64,000 nt of DNA from Arthonia radiata. Lineage: Eukaryota; Ascomycota; Arthoniomycetes; Arthoniales; Arthoniaceae. Shown here piece by piece: positions 1 to 12,269 of this stretch. Under the pieces are notes generated by a model that searched no databases, had not been told where the DNA came from, and worked only from the letters and a program-made list of their open reading frames with translations. Numbering within the stretch: position 1 is the stretch's first letter; every line of letters starts with the position of its first letter. Made by a program: the position numbers and the translations under genes. The stretch covers positions 2,174,340-2,238,339 of the forward strand of contig PSQN01000003.1 of the NCBI GenBank assembly GCA_002989075.1, read 5' to 3'.

Positions 1-138
1 GGGCCATTTGGGCAAGTCTTTGGGCGGAACAGGAGGCTGGTATGAATCGTCGCCCTCGTCTTCAAGGACCTTCTTAGCCTCCTGCGAGGCTTCGGTCTCT
101 TTTGGGACCTCGCCGCTAATAGTCGGCGGCGCGTCCAT
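1..138 (-). CDS. 5' end of an unrecognised gene (partial)
   Basis: The reverse strand is open from an ATG at 136-138 to the window edge (46 codons). The peptide begins MDAPPTISGEVPKETE and becomes acidic and proline-rich, ending in QPPVPPKDLPKWP. Acidic and Pro-rich composition is typical of a disordered N-terminus. The frame is closed by a stop about 54 nt upstream of this ATG, so 138 is the first possible start unless an upstream exon is spliced in. The plus-strand frame over the same bases is Ser-rich and looks like its shadow. No domain is visible and no function is proposed. Confidence 0.4.
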   Translation of the reverse strand, partial: MDAPPTISGEVPKETEASQEAKKVLEDEGDDSYQPPVPPKDLPKWP

Positions 139-705
139 GTCTTCAGCAAGGTCGACGCCGGTTGAGGCCGAGGCATTGTCCAGTACCAGAGCGGGACGTC
201 ATAGTGAACCATCCCGCTAAGGATGGTGGAATTGCTTCATCGGGCACCACATGAGGCTGCCAAAGCTACTCATTCGTTTCCCTCGTTCTCTGTCTTCTCT
301 ACTCTTTGTTTTGAGACCGCAAGCTTTACGCTGCGAGGGTTTTTTTCCAATACTAAGCCGGACGCGCACTGCCTCGTAATGTAGGCATATATGCACAGCC
401 TTTCATCGTACTGGAAGTGAGCTCGGTCGCTGTTTCAGCGATGTACATGCCAAACAGAGCTCTATGCAGGCTTGCTTAATGTTACATGCTTGAAAACAAG
501 GGCTCGCTTTCTGCTGATGAAGCAAGGCTCATTGAGTCGCGATCTTGAAGGAACGCCTGAAACCCAAGCTTCATCGCTCGCTGAGATCTCTCTTGGTGTT
601 GAAGAGCATCAGAGCAGGACTGGGCACAGCCAACTACATCTGAACCGACTGGAGTCCCTGAACACTGGTAGCTAGCGGCACTTGCTGATCGCCAAGAGCA
701 AGAAT
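139..705. other. intergenic, shared upstream region
   Basis: This should be the divergent promoter region between the partial minus-strand gene and the cytosine deaminase. I see no further gene or repeat in it. Confidence 0.4.
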
Positions 706-1191
706 ATGTCTGTCCACGATCCAGGCTTCGTCATCGCCCTCGAAGAAGCTCGCGCCTCTCTCGCGGAGGGCGGAAACCCCATCGGTGCCTCGATCGTCAG
801 CCCGAATGGCACACTCCTGGGCCGTGGACGCAATCAGCGCAATCAAAATGGGAGCCCAATCCTACATGTGAGCATTCGCTAGCTTGCCCAGGTGCCTTAC
901 GCTGACCCGTTCGATTCTAAGGGTGAAACATCCGCCTTCGACAGCAATCGCGCCCTTTCCAAAGAGGCTTGGGCAGGCTCTACGCTCTACACAACTCTGT
1001 CGCCTTGCCCCATGTGCGCCGGTGCGGCCATCTGGTTTGGCATGAGCCGGGTTGTCATTGGTGAAAATACAAACATGAGCGGGCGTGAGGAGCTACTGCG
1101 GAGCCACGGCATCGAGGTAGTCGTCCTTGACAACGCCGAGTGCAAAGATTTGATGGCGCGTTATGAGCGCGAGGTATACAAACGGTTTTGA
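706..1191 (+). CDS. FCY1: cytosine deaminase (Fcy1 type)
   Basis: Deaminates cytosine to uracil (and 5-fluorocytosine to 5-fluorouracil) in the pyrimidine salvage pathway; cytosolic homodimer in yeast. Model: join(706..867,922..1191), 143 aa, against 158 aa in yeast. The 54-nt intron (gtgagc, branch gctgac, acceptor taag) falls exactly between His and Gly-Glu of the zinc motif, so the spliced protein reads ILH-GETSAFD, matching HGEIS of yeast; Glu is the proton shuttle. The second zinc motif SPCPMC is at about residues 80-85. The strings LYTTLSPC, VVGEN-like VVIGEN and EVVVLDN follow the family closely. The start is the ATG at 706; the frame upstream has only a TTG. The C-terminus is short, ending YEREVYKRF without the usual DWxEDIGE tail. 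Confidence 0.88.
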
Positions 1192-1831
1192 TACTCCGCT
1201 CGACACCCCACAACGACCCCAACGATGGGAATGTCCGCGGTTAAACATATATTAAAACTTGGATTCTTTAAAGCGGCGTTTGCGCGCTATCGAATTCATG
1301 GAAGCGTCATATACGGTCCTGTACGGTGTCCTCTCCTCAGTCGTCAGGGTGTGCCACACTCTTTACTTGATTATGTGGGTGTCTGGATTGCCAAGGGAGG
1401 CTCAACATTTGTAAATTCTACGGCCATGGCCAATGTTTAGATGTGATTATGGGCAAGGCGAGGATAGTTAAAAAAAATCGAATGCAGTCTTTGCTTCCAC
1501 CTTTCGTTGCTTGAGAAACTTTCGATAAACGGCCAAATGTGTTCCATCTGTCACCCCTCGTATCGTATCTACAAGTTAGAGGTGTGCCGCACGGACCAGC
1601 CTCGGCAGGCTCGCGTGGCTCGTAAGAGAAGCGGCTCTTCAGCCCCAAGCTGCAACAGATTGCTGACACATCAGTCCGGTTCTGATTCCAAAGAGGCGGC
1701 GCATGCTCCGTGAATATGGAAGGGCGAAATGTAAATACTTGTACAAGGCTCGAGGCCACAGGCCAACATAGCCACCCCCGTCGCATGTCGCGATATCTAG
1801 ATATACTGACCGTCTACCAAAGGATACGACC
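1192..1831. other. intergenic, nothing recognised
   Basis: Region between the deaminase and the bZIP gene. Open frames on both strands (for example the minus strand at 1418-1786) have no family resemblance or splice logic and are treated as chance. Confidence 0.4.
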
Positions 1832-3377
1832 ATGGACAATGCGCCCGAGAGCATCAGCACCGAGATGAGTATGTGTACATTTCAAACGCAATTCCGATCC
1901 AGGCGCCACGCTGGCTTAGTTCGCTAATGTCTTACCCAAGGCCTTCGCGACCACCTGCTTGCCGTGCATGCCGCCGCATCACAACAACCCTCGCAGTCAC
2001 CGCCCAATACCGACCATCCACATCACCCACCGCCATCTCACCACCCGGATCAAACAGATTCCAACGCCGCAAACTCACCACATTCAGTCAACGCGCTTCA
2101 CTCACCATCTCAACAGCAGGCTCCGCATCCGCTCTCCGCACTCGAATCCGCTCACCACCAGCAGCATCAACCACCACCTGGCTCATCCCTCCAGCAGCAC
2201 TCACGGCAGCAGCAGCAGCAGCATCAGATGAATCAGCAGTATCCCGGTGCGCTAGACCCGCAGATCGCAGCGCATGCTGCAAGCCAGTATGGCTACCCTC
2301 CGCATCCGATGCACGGCCCGCACGGCGACGTGTCCAGCCCGCAGCAGCAAGCTGCAATTGCCGCGATGAGTCCACCTGAGGACCCGGACATGGTGGGGTT
2401 GAGCGCGAAGCAGCGGAGGGAGCTGAGTAATTCCAAGCGCGCGGCGCAAAACAGAGCTGCTCAGGTATGTGGTTTATTTTCTTCAATGGTGCAATGTTGC
2501 ACCACAACTGCATGCATGAACTCGCTGCGCAATGCAGATGGGCGTAAAATTCGTTTTGTGATGGACAGGAAGAAAGAATATCGACAAAATTCAGCGTTGT
2601 GCACACGAAGTCCTTCACAGGAACAGCGTGGATGACAAAGAAAACCTTAGTCATCAGGGGCGGTGAAGGAGATATCCATAAGATGAAACGTTCTTCTTGC
2701 GCAAAATCCAGGTTTTCTGACGTGGAAAGAAAGCAAGACAGATCAGGAAGCAGGACGCGTACAGTGTTCTCGCCGTCGTTGTGTTCCTTTGCTATGACAC
2801 CCCAACCATCCCCGCCACCGTACCACCAACAAGATTGTGTTTTGTGGACGCAGTCTCAATGCTAACCTTTACTGGATTTCTGCTAATTCCTCCTCCATAG
2901 CGCGCCTTCCGACAACGCAAAGAATCATACATCAAGAAGCTCGAGGACGATGTCCGTAATGCTTCTGCCCTCCCAGCCCTCCAAGAAAACCTGCAGCGCG
3001 TCCAACAAGAGAACTTCCACATGCGCGACTACATCATGCACCTGCAATCGAAGTTACTAGACGTCACCGGCTCCTTTCCGCCACCGCCACAAACGCTGGA
3101 GCTAAGAGATCCAAGGAGCGGGCAGCCGATCCAGACGAGAGAGAGGGAAGAGGGCGACGGACAAGGAGGACCACCGCCGAGACCGCAGGTGGGCAGTGGA
3201 GGGCCGGAGAGGGCGCCAGTGGCAACCATGAGTGGAGGCGATAGGCGGGACGGTGAGTATTCCGAGCAGAGCGCTGAGAATACAGAAAGTGGGTATCCGA
3301 GTTACGAAGGTGAGAAGATTGAGAGGCCGGGACGCCCAGCGCCGCCACCCGAAGGCGGTCAGCAGGTCGTTGCTTGA
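1832..3377 (+). CDS. kapC: bZIP transcription factor, KapC family
   Basis: Nuclear bZIP regulator of the fungal KapC/AP-1-like group. Model: join(1832..1868,1941..2464,2901..3377), 345 aa. Exon 1 plus the start of exon 2 give LRDHLLAVHAAAS, a segment KapC proteins also carry near the N-terminus. Residues ~20-150 are rich in His, Pro and Gln, with a CAG run coding poly-Gln. The basic region SKRAAQNRAAQ^RAFRQRKES lies at ~177-196; intron 2 cuts it after NRAAQ, a position I recall as conserved in the family. The zipper and the segment YIMHLQSKLL follow to ~235, then a disordered Pro/Gly/Glu tail. Intron 2 is 436 nt, very long for this genome, with donor gtatgt and acceptor ccatag. The conserved Asn and Arg of the DNA-contact motif NxxAAxxFR are intact. 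Confidence 0.9.
2205..2226 (+). repeat. CAG/CAT microsatellite inside kapC
   Basis: A short CAG run, flanked by further CAT and CAG codons, encodes Gln/His in the disordered N-terminal half of the bZIP protein. It is a likely length-polymorphic site. Confidence 0.6.
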
Positions 3378-3694
3378 TGTGATGTTTGCTCTCAGTTGTG
3401 TGAGTGCTTGTATGATATGATGGACCTGGAGTTGACGGTATCAGTACGCCGATTGTGGTGACGGTGGGCTACCGTTGGGTCAGCGTGCGGTTATAACGGT
3501 AAAAGGTATGCGTTTCCCAGATCAACAGATGGATGGCTTTGAGGAACAGGGAAAGTAGGAAGACATCTCGTACATCTGAGCTTGTAGCTGAATCGTCACC
3601 ATACGGATGAAGTTCTGATCATGATCCTTGACGAATTGCAGGCATGTGCATCCATTTCAATCCGTCTGTTCTCCAGAGGCCGTCATGAGACCCA
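3378..3694. other. convergent 3' region
   Basis: Separates the 3' ends of the bZIP gene and the minus-strand Lunapark gene. Only 3' untranslated sequence is expected; no other feature seen. Confidence 0.4.
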
Positions 3695-4801
3695 TCACGT
3701 CTCGTCGCTATCGCGCTTCTTCTTACTCCTCGCCCTCGAAGCGGGCGCTGCATGCTCATCTCCATGCTCAGCCTCGCGCTCAATATCCTTTCGCTCCCTC
3801 ATAATCGTCTCCATATCCTTCTCTCCTTCATCTCCATCTTCATTGGCCTCCTCCAGTATCGCCGCGACTTCATCCTCCTCTCCGTTCCACTCCTTGCACC
3901 CCATACACCTCCATCTTCCTACATCTTTCATGCCTGGAGGTGCTTGTCCGTTCACAAGCTTACAGTGTCGGCAGATCAGCGCCATGCGATTGATCGGCTT
4001 CATCTCATCCTCGCCCAAAAGCACGTCCATGAGGCGATCATACCACTGACGACCGGCTGGGGCAGCATACTGAGGCGGGCTTTGAAAGTCTTCAGACGCA
4101 TTGGGTGCAAAGGAAGCGGTCGAGTCACGACGGTTCGAGGGGCCGGTGAACATCTCATTCGGATTCTGCGGGCTTCCAGGCATCGAAGAAGGTTGCTGAA
4201 GCTGCTGCGGGTGCATCAGTTGAGGCGCATGTTGCGGCCCTCGCTGAATATTCGCAGTAGGCGGCGGCGGCAGATTCGTCCGTGGCTGCGGAGGCTTCTG
4301 TGGTCCCTTCTTCCCTCTATTCGGCTTCTCATTCTCGGCGACACCCTCGCTCTTCTCCTCGGGGACCTTCCTGACCTCCGCGCCGTACTTCTCTAGCAGC
4401 TTCTCCGTCTCGTTGTACTTGGTCGCTTCCTTGAACTTCCGCACGGCTTCAGCCTTCTGCTTCTTCAGCCCGTCGAGCTTCTGCCCGTTACTTGCGATCC
4501 TCCAGTCGTATGCCGCGCCGATTAGCATGCGCACACCCCATATTAGGAGCGGTCCGCCGACGACGGCGCCGTACTCGGGTGTGCCCCAGTGCTGGTAGCC
4601 TGTCACGAGGACGAGGACGACGGTGTAAATGGTGTATGCGAAGGATGTGTAGAGTGTCCATAATGCTTTGTACCGTCGGTTGGACGAGCGTAGCCCTGTA
4701 TCTTTATTTTGGGCGCGTGTGATCTTCGTGGAAAGGTTTGCGAGTGTTTTCTCGAAGGTGGCGGCTGCGGACGCGTCGCGGGAGGTGAAGGGCCAGACCA
4801 T
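3695..4801 (-). CDS. LNP1: Lunapark-type ER network protein
   Basis: Membrane protein that stabilises three-way junctions of the tubular ER, counteracting atlastin/Sey1. Single exon, 368 aa. Two closely spaced hydrophobic segments at ~46-66 and ~78-97 form the expected hairpin, preceded by a short N-terminal coiled region. A charged coiled coil (~105-150) and a Pro/Gln-rich linker follow. The Lunapark zinc ribbon begins WYDRLMDVLLGEDE and carries CRHC and CMGC about 20 residues apart (~275-305), exactly the family arrangement. The C-terminal tail is acidic then Lys/Arg-rich. Start is the first in-frame ATG, giving MVWPFTSRDAS; an N-terminal MG for myristoylation, as in animals, is absent. Confidence 0.93.
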   Translation of the reverse strand: MVWPFTSRDASAAATFEKTLANLSTKITRAQNKDTGLRSSNRRYKALWTLYTSFAYTIYTVVLVLVTGYQHWGTPEYGAVVGGPLLIWGVRMLIGAAYDWRIASNGQKLDGLKKQKAEAVRKFKEATKYNETEKLLEKYGAEVRKVPEEKSEGVAENEKPNRGKKGPQKPPQPRTNLPPPPTANIQRGPQHAPQLMHPQQLQQPSSMPGSPQNPNEMFTGPSNRRDSTASFAPNASEDFQSPPQYAAPAGRQWYDRLMDVLLGEDEMKPINRMALICRHCKLVNGQAPPGMKDVGRWRCMGCKEWNGEEDEVAAILEEANEDGDEGEKDMETIMRERKDIEREAEHGDEHAAPASRARSKKKRDSDET

Positions 4802-5167
4802 TGTGGCGGTCGAACGGAGTTGTGTGCTATCGAGAGTTGTTGGGCATTATTGTGGTATCTCGGGGTGAGATGGAGCTTTGTTTGAGGTCGTCAAATAAAT
4901 CGGGCCGGAACAGTGTCACAAGCTCGAGGTGCTTGGCACCTGCGTCACGCTCGGGCTCAGCACCCAGGTGAATCTCCTTTCTGCGTACTCGACGAACCAT
5001 TCCTTGGCCTCATGTGTTGCCAGTACGCGGAGGCTTTTCTTCTCTACTCTCCTTAATGCAATAGTAATTCCGAAGGCTGCCGCGAGGTAAGGGGCAGTCA
5101 TGTTCTCGGTAGGTTGCACTCCTCAGTTAGAAATTCAATACGTCTCGTATACAGAGCTAACTAGTCT
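4802..5167. other. divergent promoter LNP1 / golgin
   Basis: 366 nt between two divergently transcribed genes. A 67-codon minus-strand frame (4916-5119) has a protein-like composition but no recognisable family and no room for its own promoter, so it is not called. Confidence 0.4.
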
Positions 5168-8100
5168 ATGCTACAGAGACTGAAGGGCGCATTCGATCAA
5201 GCCCTGGAAGAAGGCCAACAGCGCGCCCGCCCACCTACGCAGTCCCCTGCACGGCGCAATGCGAGTACGCAGCGAGCTGGAGCACCAGGCTCACCGGCAA
5301 GGAGACGACCGACGAGGTCTCGGCCTGCGGAGGATCTGAGTGGGCCCGATCCTGATCCCGCCGTTTTTGATGTTGACAGAGAGGCCGCTTTAGAACGGAC
5401 GGATACGCAGGATAAGGATGGTCAACCAGCGGAGGAAGCCAAGGAGGCTGCTGCGGAGGGTACGACAGGCGACGGGGGACCAGCGGAGGGCGATGATACA
5501 GATTTGAAGAAGCAGACGAGCAGGGATGGTCGAGAGGATGATGCAACGGGCACTCAGGAGGCAAAGCCGGACGTATCTCCCGAGATCAAAGTCAAGCTGG
5601 CGAAGCTGGACAAGCTGGAGAGCAAATACTCGCAGTTGCTCCAGGCGTATCGAAAGGCTCACGCCCGCAATGCCCTCATCGAGCCATTCGAAGCCAAGTT
5701 GAGGGAAGTGACACCGCTCACCTCCATCAGTGAGCCCTCGGCGTTTGTCGAGTACTTGAACCAAGTTCAACAGCGGGGCGACATGGTCATGCAAGAGTTC
5801 AGAAAGGCTTCGAGCGAAAGGGACGAGCTAAAGAAGAAGTTCGAAGATACGGAGAGCAGGGCGAAAGCGGCTGAGGAGGAGAATGAGCGACTTACACAAG
5901 AGAAACAACAACCATTGGTAGCTGAGCACGTCGAGGCCCATACATTAAGCGATGCCAAAGACCGTGACGCCCAGCGGAAAGGCGACGGCAGCAACGACAT
6001 GTTCTCCTACGACGAGGAGGTACCGCGCCTGCAGTCTGAGCTGGAAACGCGAGACAAGCGGATCAACGCACTCCAAAGTGAAAAGGCAGGACTCGAGAAG
6101 GACTTGTCAAGCGCGAAGGAGTCTGCGGAGCATATGATGAAAGACTTGGAAGAGAAACAGACACAGCTTGAGGCCCTCAAATCATCGTCGCAAGACGTCA
6201 AGACGAGCAGGAAAGAAACAAATAACAAGATCGAGTCGCTTGAGGATGAAGTTGCTTCCACGCGTACCAAGCTGGAGAGCGCGGAGGGTGAGGTCTCGGA
6301 CTTGGAGAGTAAGTTGGAAGTCTCGGAGAGCGAAGCTTTGAAGTACAAGAGCGATTCGACTTCAGCAGAGTCTGAGCTGTCTTCTTTCCAAGAAAAGCTG
6401 CAGCAAGCAGAAGCCCAGCTCAAAGAGAAGGACGCGGGTCTTGAGAAGCAGAAACAGCAGGGCAGAGAAGCTAGAGACGAGCTTGCCCGACTCAAGGCAG
6501 CGGCGTCCGCTGTGAACGACAAGCCTGCAGCTGTACGTAATGGTGTGACAAAAGGCTCACCTCCTCCGACGCCTGCAGCAGCTGAGCCTTCCAGTCAAGG
6601 CAGCAAGAAGAACAAGAAGAAAAAGAAGAAGGGTGGAGCAGCTGGAGTATCAACAACAGACAGCAAGCCGGCAGAGCAGCCGAAAGAAGTTTCAAGCAAT
6701 ACTGTCGTACCATTGGGCGCTAATGGCGCCATGGACGCGCAAAAGCGCCTTGAGGAGACGTTGGAGGAGCTAAGACTGAAAGAGACGGCGCTCGACAACC
6801 TGCGTGAGAAGCTTCAAAAGCACGAGGACCTGAAGGAGGAAGTTGAGCACCTTCGGGACGAGCTAACAAATGTCGGCCAAGAGCACGTTGAAGGCAAAGA
6901 TCGAGTAAAGATGCTCGAGGCTGATCGCAAAGTCCTCGAAGATGAGTTGGCCGCTTCCAAAGTAGACAAGAAGCAAGCCAGCAGTCAAGCAGCCGTTACA
7001 AAAGAGCTAGAGGATCTTAAGACGACACATGCCTCTCTTGGAATTGAGAGAAACGCTCTGCTTGAGAAGGTCAAAAATCTCGAAGCTCAAATCATAACGC
7101 ACGGAAATGAAAAGACTTCGACAGCGAAAGAAGAAGAGTCCCGGCGCGAAGAGTTGTCCAAAGAGCTGGAGCAATTGCGAACTCGAGCAGAGAGTCTTCA
7201 GAGCGATTTGACAGCAGCCCAGCAGCTGGCATCAGCACGGTACAAGGAAATCTCAAATCTTCAGAGCAACTTGCAGAAGCTCAGGCCAGAGCTCAGCTCT
7301 TTGCGGTCGGAATTGTCTGAGTTGAGAAGTTCTCGAGATGAATTGGCTGTGAAGACCTCAGAGGTGCGAAATCTGCAGTCTGCCGAATCACGGATTAAGA
7401 ATGAGCTTGAGACTTTGAGACAGCAATCAGCCAGCAAAGATACAGAGATCAAGAGACTGAATGAGAAAGCCAACTCGGAGAGTACACGCCGCTCTGGTCT
7501 TGAAGAGTCCAATCGGAAGCTCGAGAGAGACCTGCAGCGAAGTCGAAACGAGCGCAACGATGCGATGACCGCACGCGACAGCTACACAAAGAGATTCAAC
7601 GACGCGGACGCTGAGACCTCGAGACTGCGATCTCGAGCTCAGGAGCTGGAATCAGAGCTGGAAAAGCTGAATGGCGATGCGACGAGCCTCCGCGAAGAAA
7701 TGTCATTGAAGTCAGCCCAGCACGCCAGCGCCCAAAGCTTGATGACCGGCTTGCGAGACCAGTCATCGGAGATGGCGACTCAGCTGAAGGAAGCTAAAGA
7801 GCGTGCTGAGAGTCTTGAAGAGGAATTGACGGACGCGCACCGGCTCATGAACGAACGTGGACGTGAGGGAGAGACATTACGCCGCATCCTGGCCGATATC
7901 GAGTCAAGAGCTGATTCTCGAGTAAAAGAGATGCGCGAGCGCATGGAAGTCGCCGTACAGGAACGAGATCGTGCCGAAGACGAGGCAAGCACCATCGGTA
8001 GGAGGCGAGGCAGAGAGCTCGATGATGTCAAGAACAAGCTTCGAGAAGTCGAGCGAGATCTGAGGAGGGCACAAGACGCAAAATCTGACATCGAGCGGAC

Positions 8101-8694
8101 GGAGCGGGACTTGAGACAGCGTACTGCTGAGGATACCGAGAAAGTCGAGCGTGCAAATACTGAGGTAGCGGAGGTGAGAAGAGCTATGGGCGAGCTTCGA
8201 GATGCGCTCGACGAGAGCGAACGACAAGCCCGCGAGCTGGACGCCGAGAAGGGATCGGTCCAGCGCAGTCTTGAGCAATCCCACAGTCAACTGGAGAAGA
8301 TACAAAAGTCGAGTAAGACCATGTCAGAGGAGCTCAAATCATTGCGTGCGACGAGGGTCAGACCAACAGACTCGCCGGTCCAGTCCTCGCGGTCGTCGAC
8401 GGATTCTAACTTGCCAGGCCGGATAGCATCACCCAACACTCACAATCGAGAAGATACTCGGCGAGGGTCGGCGGCTCCGACTGCGAATGTCGACTATGTC
8501 TATTTGAAGAACGTGCTGCTTCAATTTCTGGAGCAGAAGGACAAGAAACATCAAGTACAGCTCATCCCAGTACTTGGGATGCTGCTCCATTTTGACAAGT
8601 GAGTAGACATCCCATTACACCATTCTTGACCAAAAGCTGACCCACAAACAGAAAAGACGAGCAGCGATGGATGTCTGCTGTCAACGCACATTGA
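5168..8694 (+). CDS. IMH1: GRIP-domain golgin, Imh1 type
   Basis: Long coiled-coil tether of the trans-Golgi, recruited through its GRIP domain by GTP-bound Arl1. Model: join(5168..8598,8652..8694), 1157 aa. N-terminus MLQRLKGAFDQALEEG could form an amphipathic helix. Residues ~20-130 are disordered and charged; almost everything from ~135 to ~1070 is heptad-rich Glu/Lys/Leu coiled coil, broken near 465-500 by a Pro-rich linker with a run of lysines (KKNKKKKKK). The last ~40 residues are the GRIP domain: YLKNVLLQFLEQ then LIPVLGMLLHF. The penultimate-exon frame would stop right after HFDK; a clean 53-nt intron (gtgagt, agctgac, acag) adds KDEQRWMSAVNAH, completing the domain. ARL1, its probable partner, lies at 53 kb of this window. 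Confidence 0.92.
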
Positions 8695-9606
8695 GAACCA
8701 CGTTCGAGGGAATGTCTAGGTCCACTTGCAGCTTACGAAGTAATAGGCGGGTGTATGAGTAGCGAGACACGTGGGCTTCCTTATTCGATCCAAAACGCTG
8801 CATTAGCGCCAGGTACTCAACCCAGATAAAGAGGTATCTAGGATAAGGGCACCGGAGAGCGCTGGCTTGGTTTGGGTGACGAAGTCACTGAGTATTGGCC
8901 GACTAAGCCGAAAAGACATGGGGTGCAGCCACCGCAGGCGCGCTCTCTCGAAGGATCTTGGGGCATCCATCTCTCTGCGCATTGAGAGAATGGTGGAGAT
9001 GAGAAAGCCTGATATCGAACAGCTGGGGAAGGGTCCAGGTTGAGAGCATTTGCAGATGCCGAGCGTTTTACTGGTGTGACTCGAGGCTCGTCTAGAACGT
9101 GAGATGAGCTCTGGCCAGTGTGATTATAGACGCTTGCCGGCGCTTGGTCTATAAAGACTGGATAATTATGTACGATGCGCGTCGTCGCGCATGCGCTGTC
9201 CAAAGCAGTCTGTGATCGGCTGAAGGTGAACGAATTGAGAATTAGAAAATAGCAGAAAGCGGAAGCGGCATCTGGGGAGGACTTGACGATCTTACTGCCA
9301 GACCCAGAAAGCCATCTTTTTCCCCTGCCACTCCAGCCACTGAGGTCGCATCATCCTCCCACCATACTTGCTTGCCCTCCTAATCGCATCGACTGTTGTA
9401 CCTTCATTGCGTTTGTGTTTGCCGGTCGGTGCGAGGCCGAGACGACGTAGAAGCGACGAGGACACTGACATCACCGGCCCGCTGTGCGTGTCGTCTTCCT
9501 CCCCGCCATCGGCCACTCAGCCCATCGCCAACCCCCGCTACGTCCACGCTCTATCGCGCCTCTTCCCTGCGACTGAGCACCCGCCACTATACCTCGTTAG
9601 ACAAGC
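8695..9606. other. intergenic, golgin 3' end to SRPK promoter
   Basis: Holds the golgin 3' UTR and the SRPK upstream region. Minus-strand frame 8838-9203 (121 codons) is Ser/Pro-rich but has no homology I recognise. Nothing else seen. Confidence 0.4.
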
Positions 9607-11723
<2,117 letters not shown>

Positions 11724-12269
11724 TCGCGCGTTTGTGTAGACTCTTGGTCGATCGGACGGGTGTGTACTCTAAGGGCGTGAGTAGCACTTGATCCCTCCGA
11801 CGAATAGCGAGCATCGCTATCACTGTCCCCTAGATTCTGGGCTGTCTTGAGATATCCAATTGAGTCTCGAGGCTTGCATGAGTGTATGACGTGCATCAGC
11901 GAGGGAATGAGACGTGTTTGTATATGTGTTGTATTGTCTGAATCTCTCAAAACACCTTCAAAATTCCTACCCCGACCCACACCTGGCCTCCCAAGTTTAT
12001 CGCTACAGCCTAACAATCCGTTGGCATAGAACAGTACGGTAGTCGATGATACATTTACACTACCAATCTCCGTCTCACGTCTTTCGTGATTGATAGTTGT
12101 AAGTTGCACTGTTCATCCGAACTCGCAACGAATGGACAGTGCCAAGCCGTTGCCTCCCGTTACCTTTCTGTTTACCTTTAACCGCATACATCTTCGCCTC
12201 CTCTGAACCCTGAAAATCGTCCCACCTTCACTTCTACACAGACCATTACGACACTTCGGAAAAGACGAC
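11724..12269. other. intergenic, SRPK 3' end to Brl1 promoter
   Basis: Presumed 3' UTR and promoter. The long minus-strand frame over 11513-12109 overlaps SRPK coding sequence and is its shadow. Nothing else seen. Confidence 0.4.

Noticed and set aside
1418-1786. 122-codon minus-strand frame between the deaminase and kapC
   Set aside because: No family resemblance, no splice context, composition like random sequence.
4916-5119. 67-codon minus-strand frame between LNP1 and the golgin
   Set aside because: Protein-like composition but starts within a 366-nt divergent promoter and matches nothing known to me; left as uncertain.
8838-9203. 121-codon minus-strand frame downstream of the golgin
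   Set aside because: Ser/Pro-rich without a recognisable motif; likely chance frame in the golgin 3' flank.
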